Part shown: positions 1 through 9,051 of the stretch, piece after piece | Layout of the letters: each line of letters opens with the position of its first letter | Numbering within the stretch: position 1 is the stretch's first letter | Assembly (NCBI GenBank): GCA_902520485.1 | Contig: CABYNZ010000013.1 | Coordinates: forward strand, 1-37,191 | DNA: 37,191 nucleotides | From: an uncultured Prochlorococcus sp. | GTDB lineage: Bacteria; Cyanobacteriota; Cyanobacteriia; PCC-6307; Cyanobiaceae | Direction: 5' to 3' | Made by a program: the position numbers and the translations under genes | The notes under the pieces: generated by a model | Told to the model about the DNA's origin: nothing | Databases searched by the model: none | Seen by the model: the letters and a program-made list of their open reading frames with translations, nothing else

Positions 1-811
1 TATGATGAGCATCACATGTTGTTCCATATCCAACTATTTCTGCATAAATTCTTGCATTCCTTTTTTGTGCATTTTCTAAAGTTTCCAAAACAAGAATTCC
101 AGATCCCTCTCCAATAACAAATCCATCTCTTTCTGCATCAAAAGGTCTGCTAGCAGTTTGAGGACTTTCATTCCTGGAAGAAAGAGCTTTGGCACTTGCA
201 AAACCTGCTACTCCGAGAGGTGTAATACTGGCTTCTGCACCACCACAGATCATTGCATCTGCTTTTCCAAGTTGGAGTAATCTAAAAGAATCACCGATTG
301 CATTTGACCCTGCAGCGCAAGCGGTGGAAACTGAGGAACTTGGTCCTTTTGCACCCAAAGCAATTGCAGCTAATCCAGTGGCCATATTTGGAATCATCAT
401 TGGGACTGTAAATGGACTTACTCTTTTAGGCCCCTTATGACTCAATATTTGAGCTTGACTTTCCATAGTTAGTAAGCCTCCAACACCAGAACCAATAATC
501 ACTCCAATTCTTGATGCATTAGCTTCAGTAATTTCAAGTCCAGAATCATGAAAGGCTTGTTTTGCAGCAATAACTCCAAACTGGGAAAAACGATCCCATC
601 TTTTAGATTCTTTAGCTTCAATAAAATTTTCAGATTGAAGATTTTTTACTTCTGCAGCAAATTTGCAGGGATGTTGTTCAGGATCAAAGAGAGAAATATC
701 TGAGACCCCATTAGTACCTGTTTGAAGACCGACTAAATATTCATCAATGTTATTACCAATTGGAGTTACTGCTCCGATACCAGTAATAACTACTCGATGG
801 AAATTTGGCAT
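1..811 (-). CDS. fabF: 3-oxoacyl-[acyl-carrier-protein] synthase II, partial (C-terminal part beyond the window edge)
   Basis: This is the condensing enzyme of fatty-acid elongation, joining malonyl-ACP to acyl-ACP in the cytoplasm. I translated the minus strand from an ATG at 809-811 and obtained about 270 residues without a stop. The reading begins MPNFHRVVITGIGAVTPIGN and contains the thiolase-fold active-site cysteine in STACAAGSNAIG (about Cys165). It also contains the DAERDGFVIGEGSG segment. It is cut just after CDAHH, the start of the first catalytic-histidine region, so roughly the last third of a usual 410-415 residue FabF is missing. It lies 6 bases downstream of acpP on the same strand, so the enzyme and its carrier protein are probably co-transcribed. 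FabB would be an alternative name, but cyanobacteria usually carry a FabF-type enzyme. Confidence 0.96.
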   Translation of the reverse strand, partial: MPNFHRVVITGIGAVTPIGNNIDEYLVGLQTGTNGVSDISLFDPEQHPCKFAAEVKNLQSENFIEAKESKRWDRFSQFGVIAAKQAFHDSGLEITEANASRIGVIIGSGVGGLLTMESQAQILSHKGPKRVSPFTVPMMIPNMATGLAAIALGAKGPSSSVSTACAAGSNAIGDSFRLLQLGKADAMICGGAEASITPLGVAGFASAKALSSRNESPQTASRPFDAERDGFVIGEGSGILVLETLENAQKRNARIYAEIVGYGTTCDAHH

Positions 812-817
812 TCTTAA

Positions 818-1057
818 TTAACCTTTTTTTTCTTCGATGAATTTTACTGCATCGCCAACAGTTGCTATTCCTTCAGCTGCTTCATCAGGAATTTCAATAT
901 CAAATGCTTCTTCTAAAGCCATCACGAGTTCAACAGTATCTAGAGAATCTGCACCTAAATCATTTTGGAAATTTGAATCTGATTTTACTTCTCCTGCTTC
1001 AACGCTTAATTGTTCTGAAACAATAGAACAGACTTTTTCGAGGATTTCTTGTGACAT
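818..1057 (-). CDS. acpP: acyl carrier protein
   Basis: A small acidic carrier that holds growing fatty acyl chains on a 4'-phosphopantetheine arm. The 79-residue product has the usual ACP length. It carries the universal attachment motif [12 protein letters not shown] with the modified serine at about residue 38, followed by the acidic helix [11 protein letters not shown]. It is the first gene of an acpP-fabF pair; only 6 bases separate its stop from the fabF start. Its start faces psaC across a 134-base divergent spacer. Identification is secure. Confidence 0.98.
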   Translation of the reverse strand: MSQEILEKVCSIVSEQLSVEAGEVKSDSNFQNDLGADSLDTVELVMALEEAFDIEIPDEAAEGIATVGDAVKFIEEKKG

Positions 1058-1437
<380 letters not shown>

Positions 1438-1518
1438 TTTTTTATAGTGCAGTTTTAAGAGAGTCCATGTTTTAGTGAATACGCATTTTATTTCAATATA
1501 ATTGAAAAAAAAATTCGT

Positions 1519-3414
1519 ATGTGTGGAATAGTTGCTGTAACTGGATATAAAAGAGCTTTACCGTTATTAATTAATGGTTTAGAAAAACTTGAATATAGAG
1601 GATATGATTCTGCAGGTATTGCAATAATAAATTCCGAAACAAATAGTATTTCTTGTAATAAAGCAGAAGGTAAACTCAAGAATTTAAAAAATAATCTTAA
1701 TAATCATAATATTCCTGGAACTGTGGGTATAGGTCATACTAGATGGGCAACTCATGGGAAGCCTGAGGTTAAAAATGCACATCCTCATACCGATAGTTCA
1801 GGGAAGATAGCAGTTGTTCAAAATGGCATTATTGAAAATTTCCAAGATTTAAAAAATAAATTAGAGGAAGAGGGTGTTATTTTTAATTCTGATACAGATA
1901 CCGAGGTAATTCCCCATCTAATAAAAAGAGAGTTAAATACATTAAGTCAACTTAATCTTGAGAATAATGGTTCAACATTATTAGTAGCTGTGAGAAATGT
2001 CATATCTGATTTAGAAGGATCTTATGCTTTAGCAGTTTTATGGTCTGGTGCTCCAACCTCTTTGGTAGTTGCAAGAAGACAAGCGCCCTTGATTATTGGT
2101 TTGGGTGAAGGAGAATTTATTTGTGCTAGTGATACCCCAGCTATTGCAAACTTTACAAATATTATTTTGCCTATGGAGGATGAAGAAATAGCTTTGTTGA
2201 CTCCGCTTGGAATTGAAATATATGACTTAAACAACGAGAGACAATATCGAAATCCTGTTTCTTTAAAAGTCTCAGAGCAAATAATGGACAAGATGAATTT
2301 TAAACACTACATGTTAAAAGAGATTTATGACCAGCCACAGACTGCAAAAAACTGGTTGGAAAATTATTTAATTAAGAACTTAGATAATGGTCAATATCAA
2401 ATCAACTATCCATTTGATACTCAGTTTTTTGAATCAATAGAAAGAATTGAAATTATAGCTTGTGGTACAAGTAAACATGCTGCAATGGTTGGCAGCTTTT
2501 TACTAGAGCAATTTTCAGGTATTCCTACAAATGTCTTTTATGCAAGCGAATTTCGATATTCACCACCTCCACTATTGCCAAATACATTAACTATTGGAGT
2601 CACTCAATCTGGAGAAACTGCTGATACAATTGCAGCTATTGATATGGAAATTAAAAGACGTTCTTCGATTGAAGATAAAAAATTTAAACCTAATCTTATC
2701 GCAATAACAAATAGAAAAGAGAGTTCAATAGGAAGACAGGTCTCAAATATAATTGATATTTGTGCAGGAATAGAAGTTGGAGTTGCAGCAACAAAAACTT
2801 TTTTAGCTCAATTACTTTCTTTTTATGGATTAGCCATAAAATTTGCTCAAATTAAAGGCAATCAAAGTCCTGATGAAATAGGTAAATTAATAAACGAGCT
2901 TATAAAACTTCCTTTATTATTGGAAGAACTCTTAGAGCAACATGATAAATCTTCAGAAAAGTTAGCACATGATTTTTTTAATATTAAAGATGTTATTTTT
3001 TTAGGAAGAGGTATAAATTATCCCATTGCTCTTGAAGGCGCGTTAAAACTCAAAGAAATTAGTTACATCCATGCAGCTGGATATCCAGCTGGGGAGATGA
3101 AACATGGTCCAATAGCTTTATTAGATAAAAAAGTACCTGTAATTTCAATTGCCTCCCCTGGTGAGGTTTTTGATAAAGTTATTAGTAATGCTCAAGAAGC
3201 AAAAGCTAGAGATTCATATTTGATTGGAATTGCTCCTGAATGTAATGGCACTGAAATCTTTGATTATTTAATGAAAGTCCCTTACTCTAATGAATGGATT
3301 TCACCTTTACTTAATATATTGCCTTTACAATTATTGAGTTACCATATCGCAGCTCATAGGGGTCTTGATGTCGATCAACCAAGAAATTTAGCTAAAAGTG
3401 TAACTGTAGAATGA
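1519..3414 (+). CDS. glmS: glutamine--fructose-6-phosphate aminotransferase (isomerizing)
   Basis: GlmS converts fructose-6-phosphate and glutamine to glucosamine-6-phosphate, the first step toward UDP-GlcNAc for peptidoglycan and lipopolysaccharide. The 631-residue product starts MCGIVAVTGY, so Cys2 becomes the N-terminal nucleophile of the class-II glutaminase domain. RGYDSAG, GHTRWATHG and NGIIEN follow in that domain. Two SIS sugar-isomerase domains make up the rest (IIACGTSKHAA, TQSGETADT and GVAATKTF are visible). The C-terminus DVDQPRNLAKSVTVE is the diagnostic GlmS tail. The gene ends 27 bases before the convergent rimM stop. I see no glmS ribozyme in the short 5' spacer; that element is typical of Firmicutes. 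Confidence 0.98.
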   Translation: MCGIVAVTGYKRALPLLINGLEKLEYRGYDSAGIAIINSETNSISCNKAEGKLKNLKNNLNNHNIPGTVGIGHTRWATHGKPEVKNAHPHTDSSGKIAVVQNGIIENFQDLKNKLEEEGVIFNSDTDTEVIPHLIKRELNTLSQLNLENNGSTLLVAVRNVISDLEGSYALAVLWSGAPTSLVVARRQAPLIIGLGEGEFICASDTPAIANFTNIILPMEDEEIALLTPLGIEIYDLNNERQYRNPVSLKVSEQIMDKMNFKHYMLKEIYDQPQTAKNWLENYLIKNLDNGQYQINYPFDTQFFESIERIEIIACGTSKHAAMVGSFLLEQFSGIPTNVFYASEFRYSPPPLLPNTLTIGVTQSGETADTIAAIDMEIKRRSSIEDKKFKPNLIAITNRKESSIGRQVSNIIDICAGIEVGVAATKTFLAQLLSFYGLAIKFAQIKGNQSPDEIGKLINELIKLPLLLEELLEQHDKSSEKLAHDFFNIKDVIFLGRGINYPIALEGALKLKEISYIHAAGYPAGEMKHGPIALLDKKVPVISIASPGEVFDKVISNAQEAKARDSYLIGIAPECNGTEIFDYLMKVPYSNEWISPLLNILPLQLLSYHIAAHRGLDVDQPRNLAKSVTVE

Positions 3415-3441
3415 TGAGTTCCTTACAATTTTTTTTTAAGT

Positions 3442-3981
3442 TTATAGCTCTAAAAGTCCATTTGGGGGATTGATAATTAGAACGTTATTTTTTAAATCTA
3501 CTAATGGGACTATTTCTTTAACAAATGGTATAAGAACTTTTTTTTGATTTTTAAATAGCTCAATAACAAGTAAATTATTTTTTTCATTTTCTAAATTGAT
3601 AACTTTCCCAATTGTAATTAATTCATCATTTTCCAAAGTCTTAACTTCGAGATTTATAAGTTCTAACAAGTGAAATTCTTCCTTTTTTAATTTGGGTAGT
3701 GTATCGCTTTTAACAAGAATTTTAAATTTTTTCAGTTGCTCTGCATCATTTATTGTGTTTATTCCTTGGAACTTAACTATGAAGGTTTCTTTGCCAGGTT
3801 GTTTGAAACCTGATATAAGTTCTATTTTTGAAGGAGGTTCATTTTCTTTTTGCAGCCATCTAATGCCCGGTATTAAAAATCTTTCTTCAAAATCACTTAA
3901 AGATTTAACCTTTACCTGGCCATTAATTCCATGACATGATGTTATTAATCCAACAGTCAACCATTCATTCTTATTTATCAT
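3442..3981 (-). CDS. rimM: ribosome maturation factor RimM
   Basis: RimM assists assembly of the 30S subunit head and binds protein S19. The 179-residue product matches the family length. Its N-terminus has the RimM pattern [22 protein letters not shown] (residues 6-27; the hallmark is G-x-I-x-x-x-H-G-x-x-G). The C-terminal PRC-barrel half ends with [18 protein letters not shown] followed by a hydrophobic strand. It is convergent with glmS. On its start side, only 25 bases separate it from the divergent ndhS start, so both promoters must be squeezed into or overlap coding sequence. Confidence 0.95.
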   Translation of the reverse strand: MINKNEWLTVGLITSCHGINGQVKVKSLSDFEERFLIPGIRWLQKENEPPSKIELISGFKQPGKETFIVKFQGINTINDAEQLKKFKILVKSDTLPKLKKEEFHLLELINLEVKTLENDELITIGKVINLENEKNNLLVIELFKNQKKVLIPFVKEIVPLVDLKNNVLIINPPNGLLEL

Positions 3982-4006
3982 ATATTGTATTTAGAAAGAG
4001 TGTTTT

Positions 4007-4192
4007 ATGGAATTATCTACTAAACCCATACTTCCTGGTTCCTTTGTTGTTGTAAAAGACACTAATTCTATATACAGAGGATATAAAGGATTTGTACAAA
4101 GAGTTACAAAAAAGAGAGCAGCGGTTCTATTTGAAGGGGGTAATTGGGATAAACTCATAACTTTTCAGCTAACGAATTTAGAAATAGTTTAA
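4007..4192 (+). CDS. ndhS: NAD(P)H-quinone oxidoreductase subunit S (DUF3252 family)
   Basis: A 61-residue protein matching the small cyanobacterial DUF3252 family: ILPGSFVVVKDTNSIYRGYKGFVQRV, then AAVLFEGGNWDKLITFQL. In Synechocystis the family member Ssl0352 was identified as NdhS, the SH3-like subunit that helps ferredoxin dock on the photosynthetic NDH-1 complex for cyclic electron flow. What I see is the conserved FEGGNWDKL core and the right length. The NdhS role is transferred from the family. It sits alone on the plus strand between rimM and rnc, with a 3-base gap to the convergent rnc stop. No membrane segment is present, consistent with a peripheral stromal-side subunit. Confidence 0.78.
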   Translation: MELSTKPILPGSFVVVKDTNSIYRGYKGFVQRVTKKRAAVLFEGGNWDKLITFQLTNLEIV

Positions 4193-4195
4193 AAA

Positions 4196-4945
4196 TTATA
4201 TTTTACCTAATGTAATAAATTTTTCTATCAAAATTCTAGCTGCATTTGTTTCTGCTTGTTTATGGGACTTGCCTAATGCAGTTGATTCTTTTAATCCTTC
4301 GATAAATATTTCGCAAGAAAATCTTTTAGAGTCCCCATTTTTCTTTGAGACTTCAATAATTTTATAGACTGGCAGATCAAAACCTTTACTTTGACACCAC
4401 TCTTGCAATACCGTCTTAGATTTGAATTTATATGGAGCTTTTAAAAATTTTTCTGAATCTTCCTCCCAAAAATCATCTAACCAAAGATTTACTTCCTCAG
4501 TTGAATTAAAGCATTTGTAAACAGCACCTATTAGAGCTTCTGTAGACTCACCAATAATAGTATTTTTTGAATTTTCATCACCAAGAGCTTTAGGTCCTTT
4601 AATTATTAATTTCTCGATATCAATTTCCCTCCCCAATTTGGTTAACCATTCATCACTTACAATTTGTGCTCTTAGCTCTGATCTTTCTCCTACACTCATT
4701 AGGGGATACTTTTTTTCAATAAAATTAGAAGCAGCTAATCTGAGTACAGCATCTCCGAAAAATTCTAGTTTTTCATAATTTATTATTTTGTTCTCTGAGG
4801 AATGGATAAATGCTTGATTAAAATCTTGAATAACTGAAATATTTTGAGTTCTAATTATTTCAGAAAATCTTTTTGATCTAATATTTAAAGACTTTAAAAA
4901 GGTAGTTATTTGATTAATTCTCTTTGCGTTGATTATATTTGTCAT
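4196..4945 (-). CDS. rnc: ribonuclease III
   Basis: A double-strand-specific endoribonuclease for rRNA and mRNA processing. Of 249 residues, about 1-160 form the RNase III domain with the signature EKLEFFGDAVL (Glu58, Glu61, Asp65). About 175-245 form a double-stranded RNA-binding domain starting TVLQEWCQSKG and ending in the K-x-A-E-x-x-A-A helix. By eye against E. coli RNase III, the acidic residue equivalent to Asp114 is Glu133 (IIGESTEALIGA) and the position of Glu65 is Val85, while Glu117 is kept as Glu136. The gene lies 25 bases downstream of rnpB on the same strand and may be read from the rnpB promoter. Identification as an RNase III family member is secure; the activity may be altered. 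Confidence 0.93.
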   Translation of the reverse strand: MTNIINAKRINQITTFLKSLNIRSKRFSEIIRTQNISVIQDFNQAFIHSSENKIINYEKLEFFGDAVLRLAASNFIEKKYPLMSVGERSELRAQIVSDEWLTKLGREIDIEKLIIKGPKALGDENSKNTIIGESTEALIGAVYKCFNSTEEVNLWLDDFWEEDSEKFLKAPYKFKSKTVLQEWCQSKGFDLPVYKIIEVSKKNGDSKRFSCEIFIEGLKESTALGKSHKQAETNAARILIEKFITLGKI

Positions 4946-4970
4946 CTGATTTGAATAATCACAACAATTA

Positions 4971-5350
4971 GAAAGCAGGTCATAAGCCGGGTTCTGTTCA
5001 TCTTAGTTAAAGATGGGCAATCATCTATCTAGGACTGAAATTACTTTACAGTCTCAAGCGGCGCTTAAAAGTAGATTGTGTAATGGTCATAAATCTACTA
5101 AGCCTTGCTCCCAGCCGGGGTTTACCTAGCCAACACTTCTCAATGTTGCTGGTGCGCTCTTACCACACCCTTGCACCCTTGCCATACATTGAAATGTATT
5201 CGGCGGTATGTTTCTGTGGCACTATCCTCACGGTTGCCCGCACTGGGAATTACCCAGCAAGCCTGACCATGTGGGAGCCCGGACTTTCCTCAAGAAAGTT
5301 TTATTTTGTTTCCAAAATAAAACTTTCTTGCGATTGCCTCTCCTGCTTTC
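4971..5350 (-). ncRNA. rnpB: RNase P RNA (catalytic subunit of RNase P)
   Basis: This RNA cleaves the 5' leader from precursor tRNAs. On the minus strand the 5' part contains GAGGAAAGTCCGGGCTCC and ACAGAAACATACCGCC. The later part contains GGTAAACCCC and the 3'-terminal GAACCCGGCTTATGACC, all hallmarks of bacterial type-A RNase P RNA. The ends were set by helix P1: GAAAGCAGG (complement of 5342-5350) pairs exactly with CCTGCTTTC (complement of 4971-4979). P3 is an uninterrupted 18-bp helix closed by a GAAA tetraloop (arms 5291-5308 and 5313-5330). Length is about 380 nt. The 5' end lies close to a divergent tRNA-Arg gene and the 3' end is 25 bases before rnc. Exact ends are estimated to within a few bases. 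Confidence 0.95.
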
Positions 5351-5371
5351 ATTTAGCATAATGCTTAATAC
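5351..5371. promoter_or_regulatory. shared promoter region between rnpB and tRNA-Arg(CCU)
   Basis: AGCATAATGCT (5355-5365) is an 11-base palindrome lying between two divergent stable-RNA genes. Read leftward it supplies TATGCT, a -10-like hexamer about 5 bases before the predicted rnpB 5' end. Read rightward, CATAAT (5357-5362) and TAATAC (5366-5371) are -10-like and sit 17-26 bases before the tRNA. I see no convincing -35 box on either side. Confidence 0.45.
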
Positions 5372-5388
5372 TCCAAAAATCATCTATT

Positions 5389-5462
<74 letters not shown>

Positions 5463-5540
5463 TAAAAATAAAAAACTATATGTAGTATGTGTGCAAATAT
5501 GCTACTCTCTAGCTAGCGTGTAGTTAGTAATAAATCTTTT

Positions 5541-5873
5541 ATGGCTAAGTTGCATGATATGCGTTTAAAGCTTTTAATTCAACAAGAGCATGAACGCATT
5601 TCTAAGTCCCAACCTAATGATTTAGATCTTTCAATAGTTCAAGCAAGATGCCTTTGCTGGCTTGCTTTATTGGCAGAAGCTCACGAAGATCAAGCAAATG
5701 ATGCTGAAAAAAGAGGCGACGCCGAGCAAGCAATGGGATGGTTTGCCGATTCTATGAGACTAAGAGATGTTATTAATTTGGTTACTAGTATTGAAATACC
5801 TTTGCCAGATAGTCCAGATTCACTCGATGAAAATGACGAATTATTGGACGGCCCTACAATTTTTCCCAAATAG
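5541..5873 (+). CDS. conserved picocyanobacterial protein of unknown function
   Basis: A 110-residue soluble protein that I recognise only as the kind of small conserved protein found in marine picocyanobacteria. The N-terminal two thirds are predicted helical: LKLLIQQEHERIS, then QARCLCWLALLAEAHEDQANDAEKRGD. The alanine-rich paired helices, repeated Trp/Leu and AEQAMGWFADSMRLRD are reminiscent of a TPR-like hairpin. The last 30 residues are acidic and proline-rich (PLPDSPDSLDENDE) and probably disordered. There is no signal peptide or membrane segment. It follows tRNA-Arg by 78 bases, and the next gene, 33 bases further on, is also an unknown protein, so the two may form an operon. The ATG start has no obvious Shine-Dalgarno sequence. 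Confidence 0.8.
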   Translation: MAKLHDMRLKLLIQQEHERISKSQPNDLDLSIVQARCLCWLALLAEAHEDQANDAEKRGDAEQAMGWFADSMRLRDVINLVTSIEIPLPDSPDSLDENDELLDGPTIFPK

Positions 5874-5906
5874 TGAGATGATATAAAAAGAGTTATATTA
5901 TTTCTT

Positions 5907-6362
5907 TTGGCTGAAGAACCATGTCAATGCTCTGACTGTCAGAGATTTTATAAAGAGCATGATCGTCTGATTAGAGAATTTCCTACTTTTAAACAGCAAC
6001 AAGAATTGAATTGGGCCTCTATTCAATCCTTCAGAACTCTTTGTACTAAGATTACTGATGAATTGCAGAGAGAATTATCTGAAAGAGAATCAAATAAAGA
6101 TATCTGTTCAGAAGAAAAACATATTTCTGATAAAGAAATTACTGAAGCTTTAGATGAACTTGAAAGTGTTAATGCTTATTTATATTCAATTGAGGCATTA
6201 ATGGAAAGAATATTTGATACAAAAATTCCCAATAAGATTGAATCAAAATTTAAAGAAATAGCAAATGAATTAGCCCCAGATCCATTAAATATGGATCGAT
6301 TAATACTGAATAGATTATTTCATCAAACCCCAGATTCACCAGATAAGAAAAATATTAATTAG
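5907..6362 (+). CDS. conserved hypothetical protein with an N-terminal Cys cluster (TTG start)
   Basis: The frame opens with TTG at 5907 and gives 151 residues; there is no ATG nearby, so TTG is the best start. The N-terminus has a compact C-x-C-x-x-C cluster (PCQCSDCQRFY), suggestive of metal binding, with another cysteine at FRTLC. The middle is highly charged, with probable coiled-coil helices (ITDELQRELSERESNK and KEITEALDELESVNAYL). The C-terminal part is lysine/proline-rich. I do not recognise a family. It lies 33 bases after another unknown gene on the same strand, and its stop overlaps the convergent glgP stop by 8 bases. The long open frame and tight packing support it being a real gene. 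Confidence 0.72.
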   Translation: MAEEPCQCSDCQRFYKEHDRLIREFPTFKQQQELNWASIQSFRTLCTKITDELQRELSERESNKDICSEEKHISDKEITEALDELESVNAYLYSIEALMERIFDTKIPNKIESKFKEIANELAPDPLNMDRLILNRLFHQTPDSPDKKNIN

Positions 6363-8919
6363 TTAATTCTTCTACATCGCAAGTAATTTCAACAGGCATT
6401 GGAGATACCTTCCAAATAGATTTGCAGTACTCTCTAATCGATCTATCTGAAGAAAAGTATCCTGATCTAGCAGTATTTAATAATGCCATTTTATTCCAAG
6501 AATTTTTATTATTCCAGCATTCACTTACAACATCCTGTTTATTTAAGTAGTCTTCAAAGTCAGCCATAACAAAAAATGGATCATGTCCAGTCAAGCTATT
6601 TATTAAAGGTTTAAATAATTCTTTATCCCCATTGCTAAAATGACCAATTTCAATTAAACGTATAACCTCTTTAAGCTCTGGACATTGATCAATAAAGGTT
6701 TTGGGAGAATAATTATTATTTTTTAAATCCATAATTTCACTTTCTGTTTTACCAAAAAGAAAGAAATTCTCTTTTTTTACAAGATCTCTTAATTCCACAT
6801 TAGCTCCATCTAAGGTTCCAATCGTTAACGCTCCATTCATGGCGAATTTCATATTTCCAGTTCCAGATGCTTCTTTTCCAGCAGTAGAAATTTGTTCTGA
6901 AAGATCCGTTGCGGGATAAACTATTTCACCAAGTTTAACGTTATAGTCTGGTAGAAAAACAACTCTTAATAGACCATCCATATCTGGATCAGAATTAACT
7001 ACATCAGCAATACCATTAATAAATCGAATCATCAGCTTTGCCATAAAGTAACCTGGTGCAGCTTTACCTCCAAATATTATTGTTCTTGGGACTTCATACT
7101 CGTTTGTACCATTTTTGATTCGTAAGTATTGAGCAATAATTTGTAGAGCGTTTAAATGTTGCCTTTTATATTGATGTATTCTTTTTACTTGAACATCAAA
7201 TAGACTTGATGGATCTACAAGTATGCCAGTTTTTGAATGAATAAAACTAGCTAATTTTCTTTTGCCATTTAGTTTAGTTTCCTCAAATTTTTGTAAAAAA
7301 TTGTTGTCATCTTTTTTTTCTTCTAACTTCTTAAGAAGTTCCATATTAGTTATCCAATTTGGACCAACTTCCTCTTCTAGAAGGTTAGATAATGATGGAT
7401 TAGATAGGGCAACCCATCTCCTTGGAGTAACCCCATTAGTTACATTTGTAAATTTTTCAGGCCATAGTGCTGCGAATTCGGGAAGAAGTTGTCTTTTTAT
7501 TAGATCTGAATGAAGAGCTGCAACACCATTTATATGATGTGCTCCAATTGTAGCCAAGTGAGCCATCCGAACGGATTTGGAGCCTTCTTCATCAATTATT
7601 GAGAGTTTTTGGAGAATATTGTCATCTCCAGGATAACGTAGTCTTAATTGCTGTAGAAATCTCCAATTAATTTCATAAATAATTTCCAGATGACGAGGAA
7701 GAAGATCATTAAATAAACCTAAATCCCATTTCTCTAAAGCTTCAGGTAGTAATGTGTGGTTGGTATAAGCGACTGAAGAGGTTGTTATATTCCATGCTTT
7801 ATCCCAACCGATTTGATATTGGTCAATAAGAAGTCTCATTAATTCCGCAACTGCAATAGCAGGATGGGTATCGTTCAATTGGACTGTCCAATGGTTAGAG
7901 AATTCTGTTACTGGTATTGATCTTTTTTCAAGACTTCTCAACATATCCTGAAGAGAACAACTTACAAAAAAGTGTTGTTGTTTGAGTCTTAATCTTCTAC
8001 CTTCATCAGTTCCATCATTTGGATATAAAACTTTTGAAAGTGTTTCAGATGCAACTTTTTCTTCTACGGCACCATAATAATCACCAATATTGAATGCATA
8101 AAAGTCAAAACTTTCTGTTGCATCAGCTCTCCATAATCTTAATCTGTCACAAGTATTTACTCTGTATCCTAAAACTGGAACATCATGAGGAACTCCAATT
8201 GCATGTTCAGAAGGGATCCATCTTGATCTGTAGTTCCCTTTATCATCTCTATAACTCTCTGTTCTACCTCCAAAACCAACGAAGCATGATTCGTCTGGTT
8301 GAGGAAGTTCCCATGGCCATCCACCTTTTAACCATTTATCAGTTACTTCAACTTGCCAACCGTCTCTAATCAACTGATTGAATATGCCAAATTCATATCG
8401 AATACCATAACCAACTGCTGGAACTTGTAAAGATGCTAATGATTCCATGTAACAGGCTGCAAGTCGACCAAGTCCACCATTACCTAATCCAGGCTCCTCT
8501 TCAACTTCAAGAATTGTTGAAAGTGAATCAATCCCAAATCTCTTTAACGCATCTTCTGCCTCTCGAGTTATTCCAAGATTGAGAAGATTATTACTTAATT
8601 GAGGTCCTATTAAAAATTCTGCAGATAAGTATGCGACTGTTTTTTGTGGTTTTTTTCTTATGACTTCTTGGCTAGCTAAATATCTTGTCATTAGCCTATC
8701 TTTAACTGCGTAACTTAGAGCCATGTACAGGTCGTGAGGACTTGCAGAAGTAGCTAACTTTCCAAGAGTATAAAAGAGATGGGCTGTCATTCCTTGGAAA
8801 ACAGCATCAGAATCCATGCCAGCTTTCTCAGGATCTAAATAGCAGCCTGGTGTAGGCAAGCGCAGATCAAAGGGTTTGTTGGAATTCATTGGATTAGCCA
8901 TATAACAAACAATAGCCAT
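6355..8919 (-). CDS. glgP: glycogen phosphorylase
   Basis: This enzyme releases glucose-1-phosphate from glycogen, mobilising carbon stored in the light for use at night. The product is 854 residues, close to the usual 810-850. Diagnostic segments are VAYLSAEFLIGPQL, GNGGLGRLAACYMES, QLNDTHPAIAVAELMR, VKRIHQYKRQHLNAL and the pyridoxal-phosphate lysine region EASGTGNMKFAMNGALTIG followed by TLDGANVE. The first residues MAIVCYMANPMNSNKPFDL contain three methionines. The start at 8919 is therefore uncertain, and translation could begin 6 or 10 residues further in. It is monocistronic as far as I can see, with its own spacer facing the divergent antiporter gene. Confidence 0.97.
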   Translation of the reverse strand: MAIVCYMANPMNSNKPFDLRLPTPGCYLDPEKAGMDSDAVFQGMTAHLFYTLGKLATSASPHDLYMALSYAVKDRLMTRYLASQEVIRKKPQKTVAYLSAEFLIGPQLSNNLLNLGITREAEDALKRFGIDSLSTILEVEEEPGLGNGGLGRLAACYMESLASLQVPAVGYGIRYEFGIFNQLIRDGWQVEVTDKWLKGGWPWELPQPDESCFVGFGGRTESYRDDKGNYRSRWIPSEHAIGVPHDVPVLGYRVNTCDRLRLWRADATESFDFYAFNIGDYYGAVEEKVASETLSKVLYPNDGTDEGRRLRLKQQHFFVSCSLQDMLRSLEKRSIPVTEFSNHWTVQLNDTHPAIAVAELMRLLIDQYQIGWDKAWNITTSSVAYTNHTLLPEALEKWDLGLFNDLLPRHLEIIYEINWRFLQQLRLRYPGDDNILQKLSIIDEEGSKSVRMAHLATIGAHHINGVAALHSDLIKRQLLPEFAALWPEKFTNVTNGVTPRRWVALSNPSLSNLLEEEVGPNWITNMELLKKLEEKKDDNNFLQKFEETKLNGKRKLASFIHSKTGILVDPSSLFDVQVKRIHQYKRQHLNALQIIAQYLRIKNGTNEYEVPRTIIFGGKAAPGYFMAKLMIRFINGIADVVNSDPDMDGLLRVVFLPDYNVKLGEIVYPATDLSEQISTAGKEASGTGNMKFAMNGALTIGTLDGANVELRDLVKKENFFLFGKTESEIMDLKNNNYSPKTFIDQCPELKEVIRLIEIGHFSNGDKELFKPLINSLTGHDPFFVMADFEDYLNKQDVVSECWNNKNSWNKMALLNTARSGYFSSDRSIREYCKSIWKVSPMPVEITCDVEELTN

Positions 8920-9051
8920 TTTTAAGAAAATTTCTTTGTTGTAACTTCAGATCCACACTTGTTGAGTATTTTTGCTTTTTTCTTACATATTTCTTAAAGT
9001 GGGCCCTTAATAAACTATCTTCCAATTAGGAAGTTTATTTTTTACAATTAA

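Noticed and set aside
1438..1518. glmS ribozyme or riboswitch ahead of glmS
   Set aside because: The 81-base spacer is too short and shows none of the conserved ribozyme core; the element is not known from cyanobacteria.
5482..5505. Inverted repeat GTAGTAT/ATGCTAC after tRNA-Arg as a terminator
   Set aside because: Seven base pairs with one G-U and no following T tract; not convincing.
8995..9040. CTTCC/GGAAG inverted repeat and GGGCCC upstream of the antiporter gene as an operator
   Set aside because: Five-base arms in AT-rich sequence are expected by chance and no conserved arrangement is visible.
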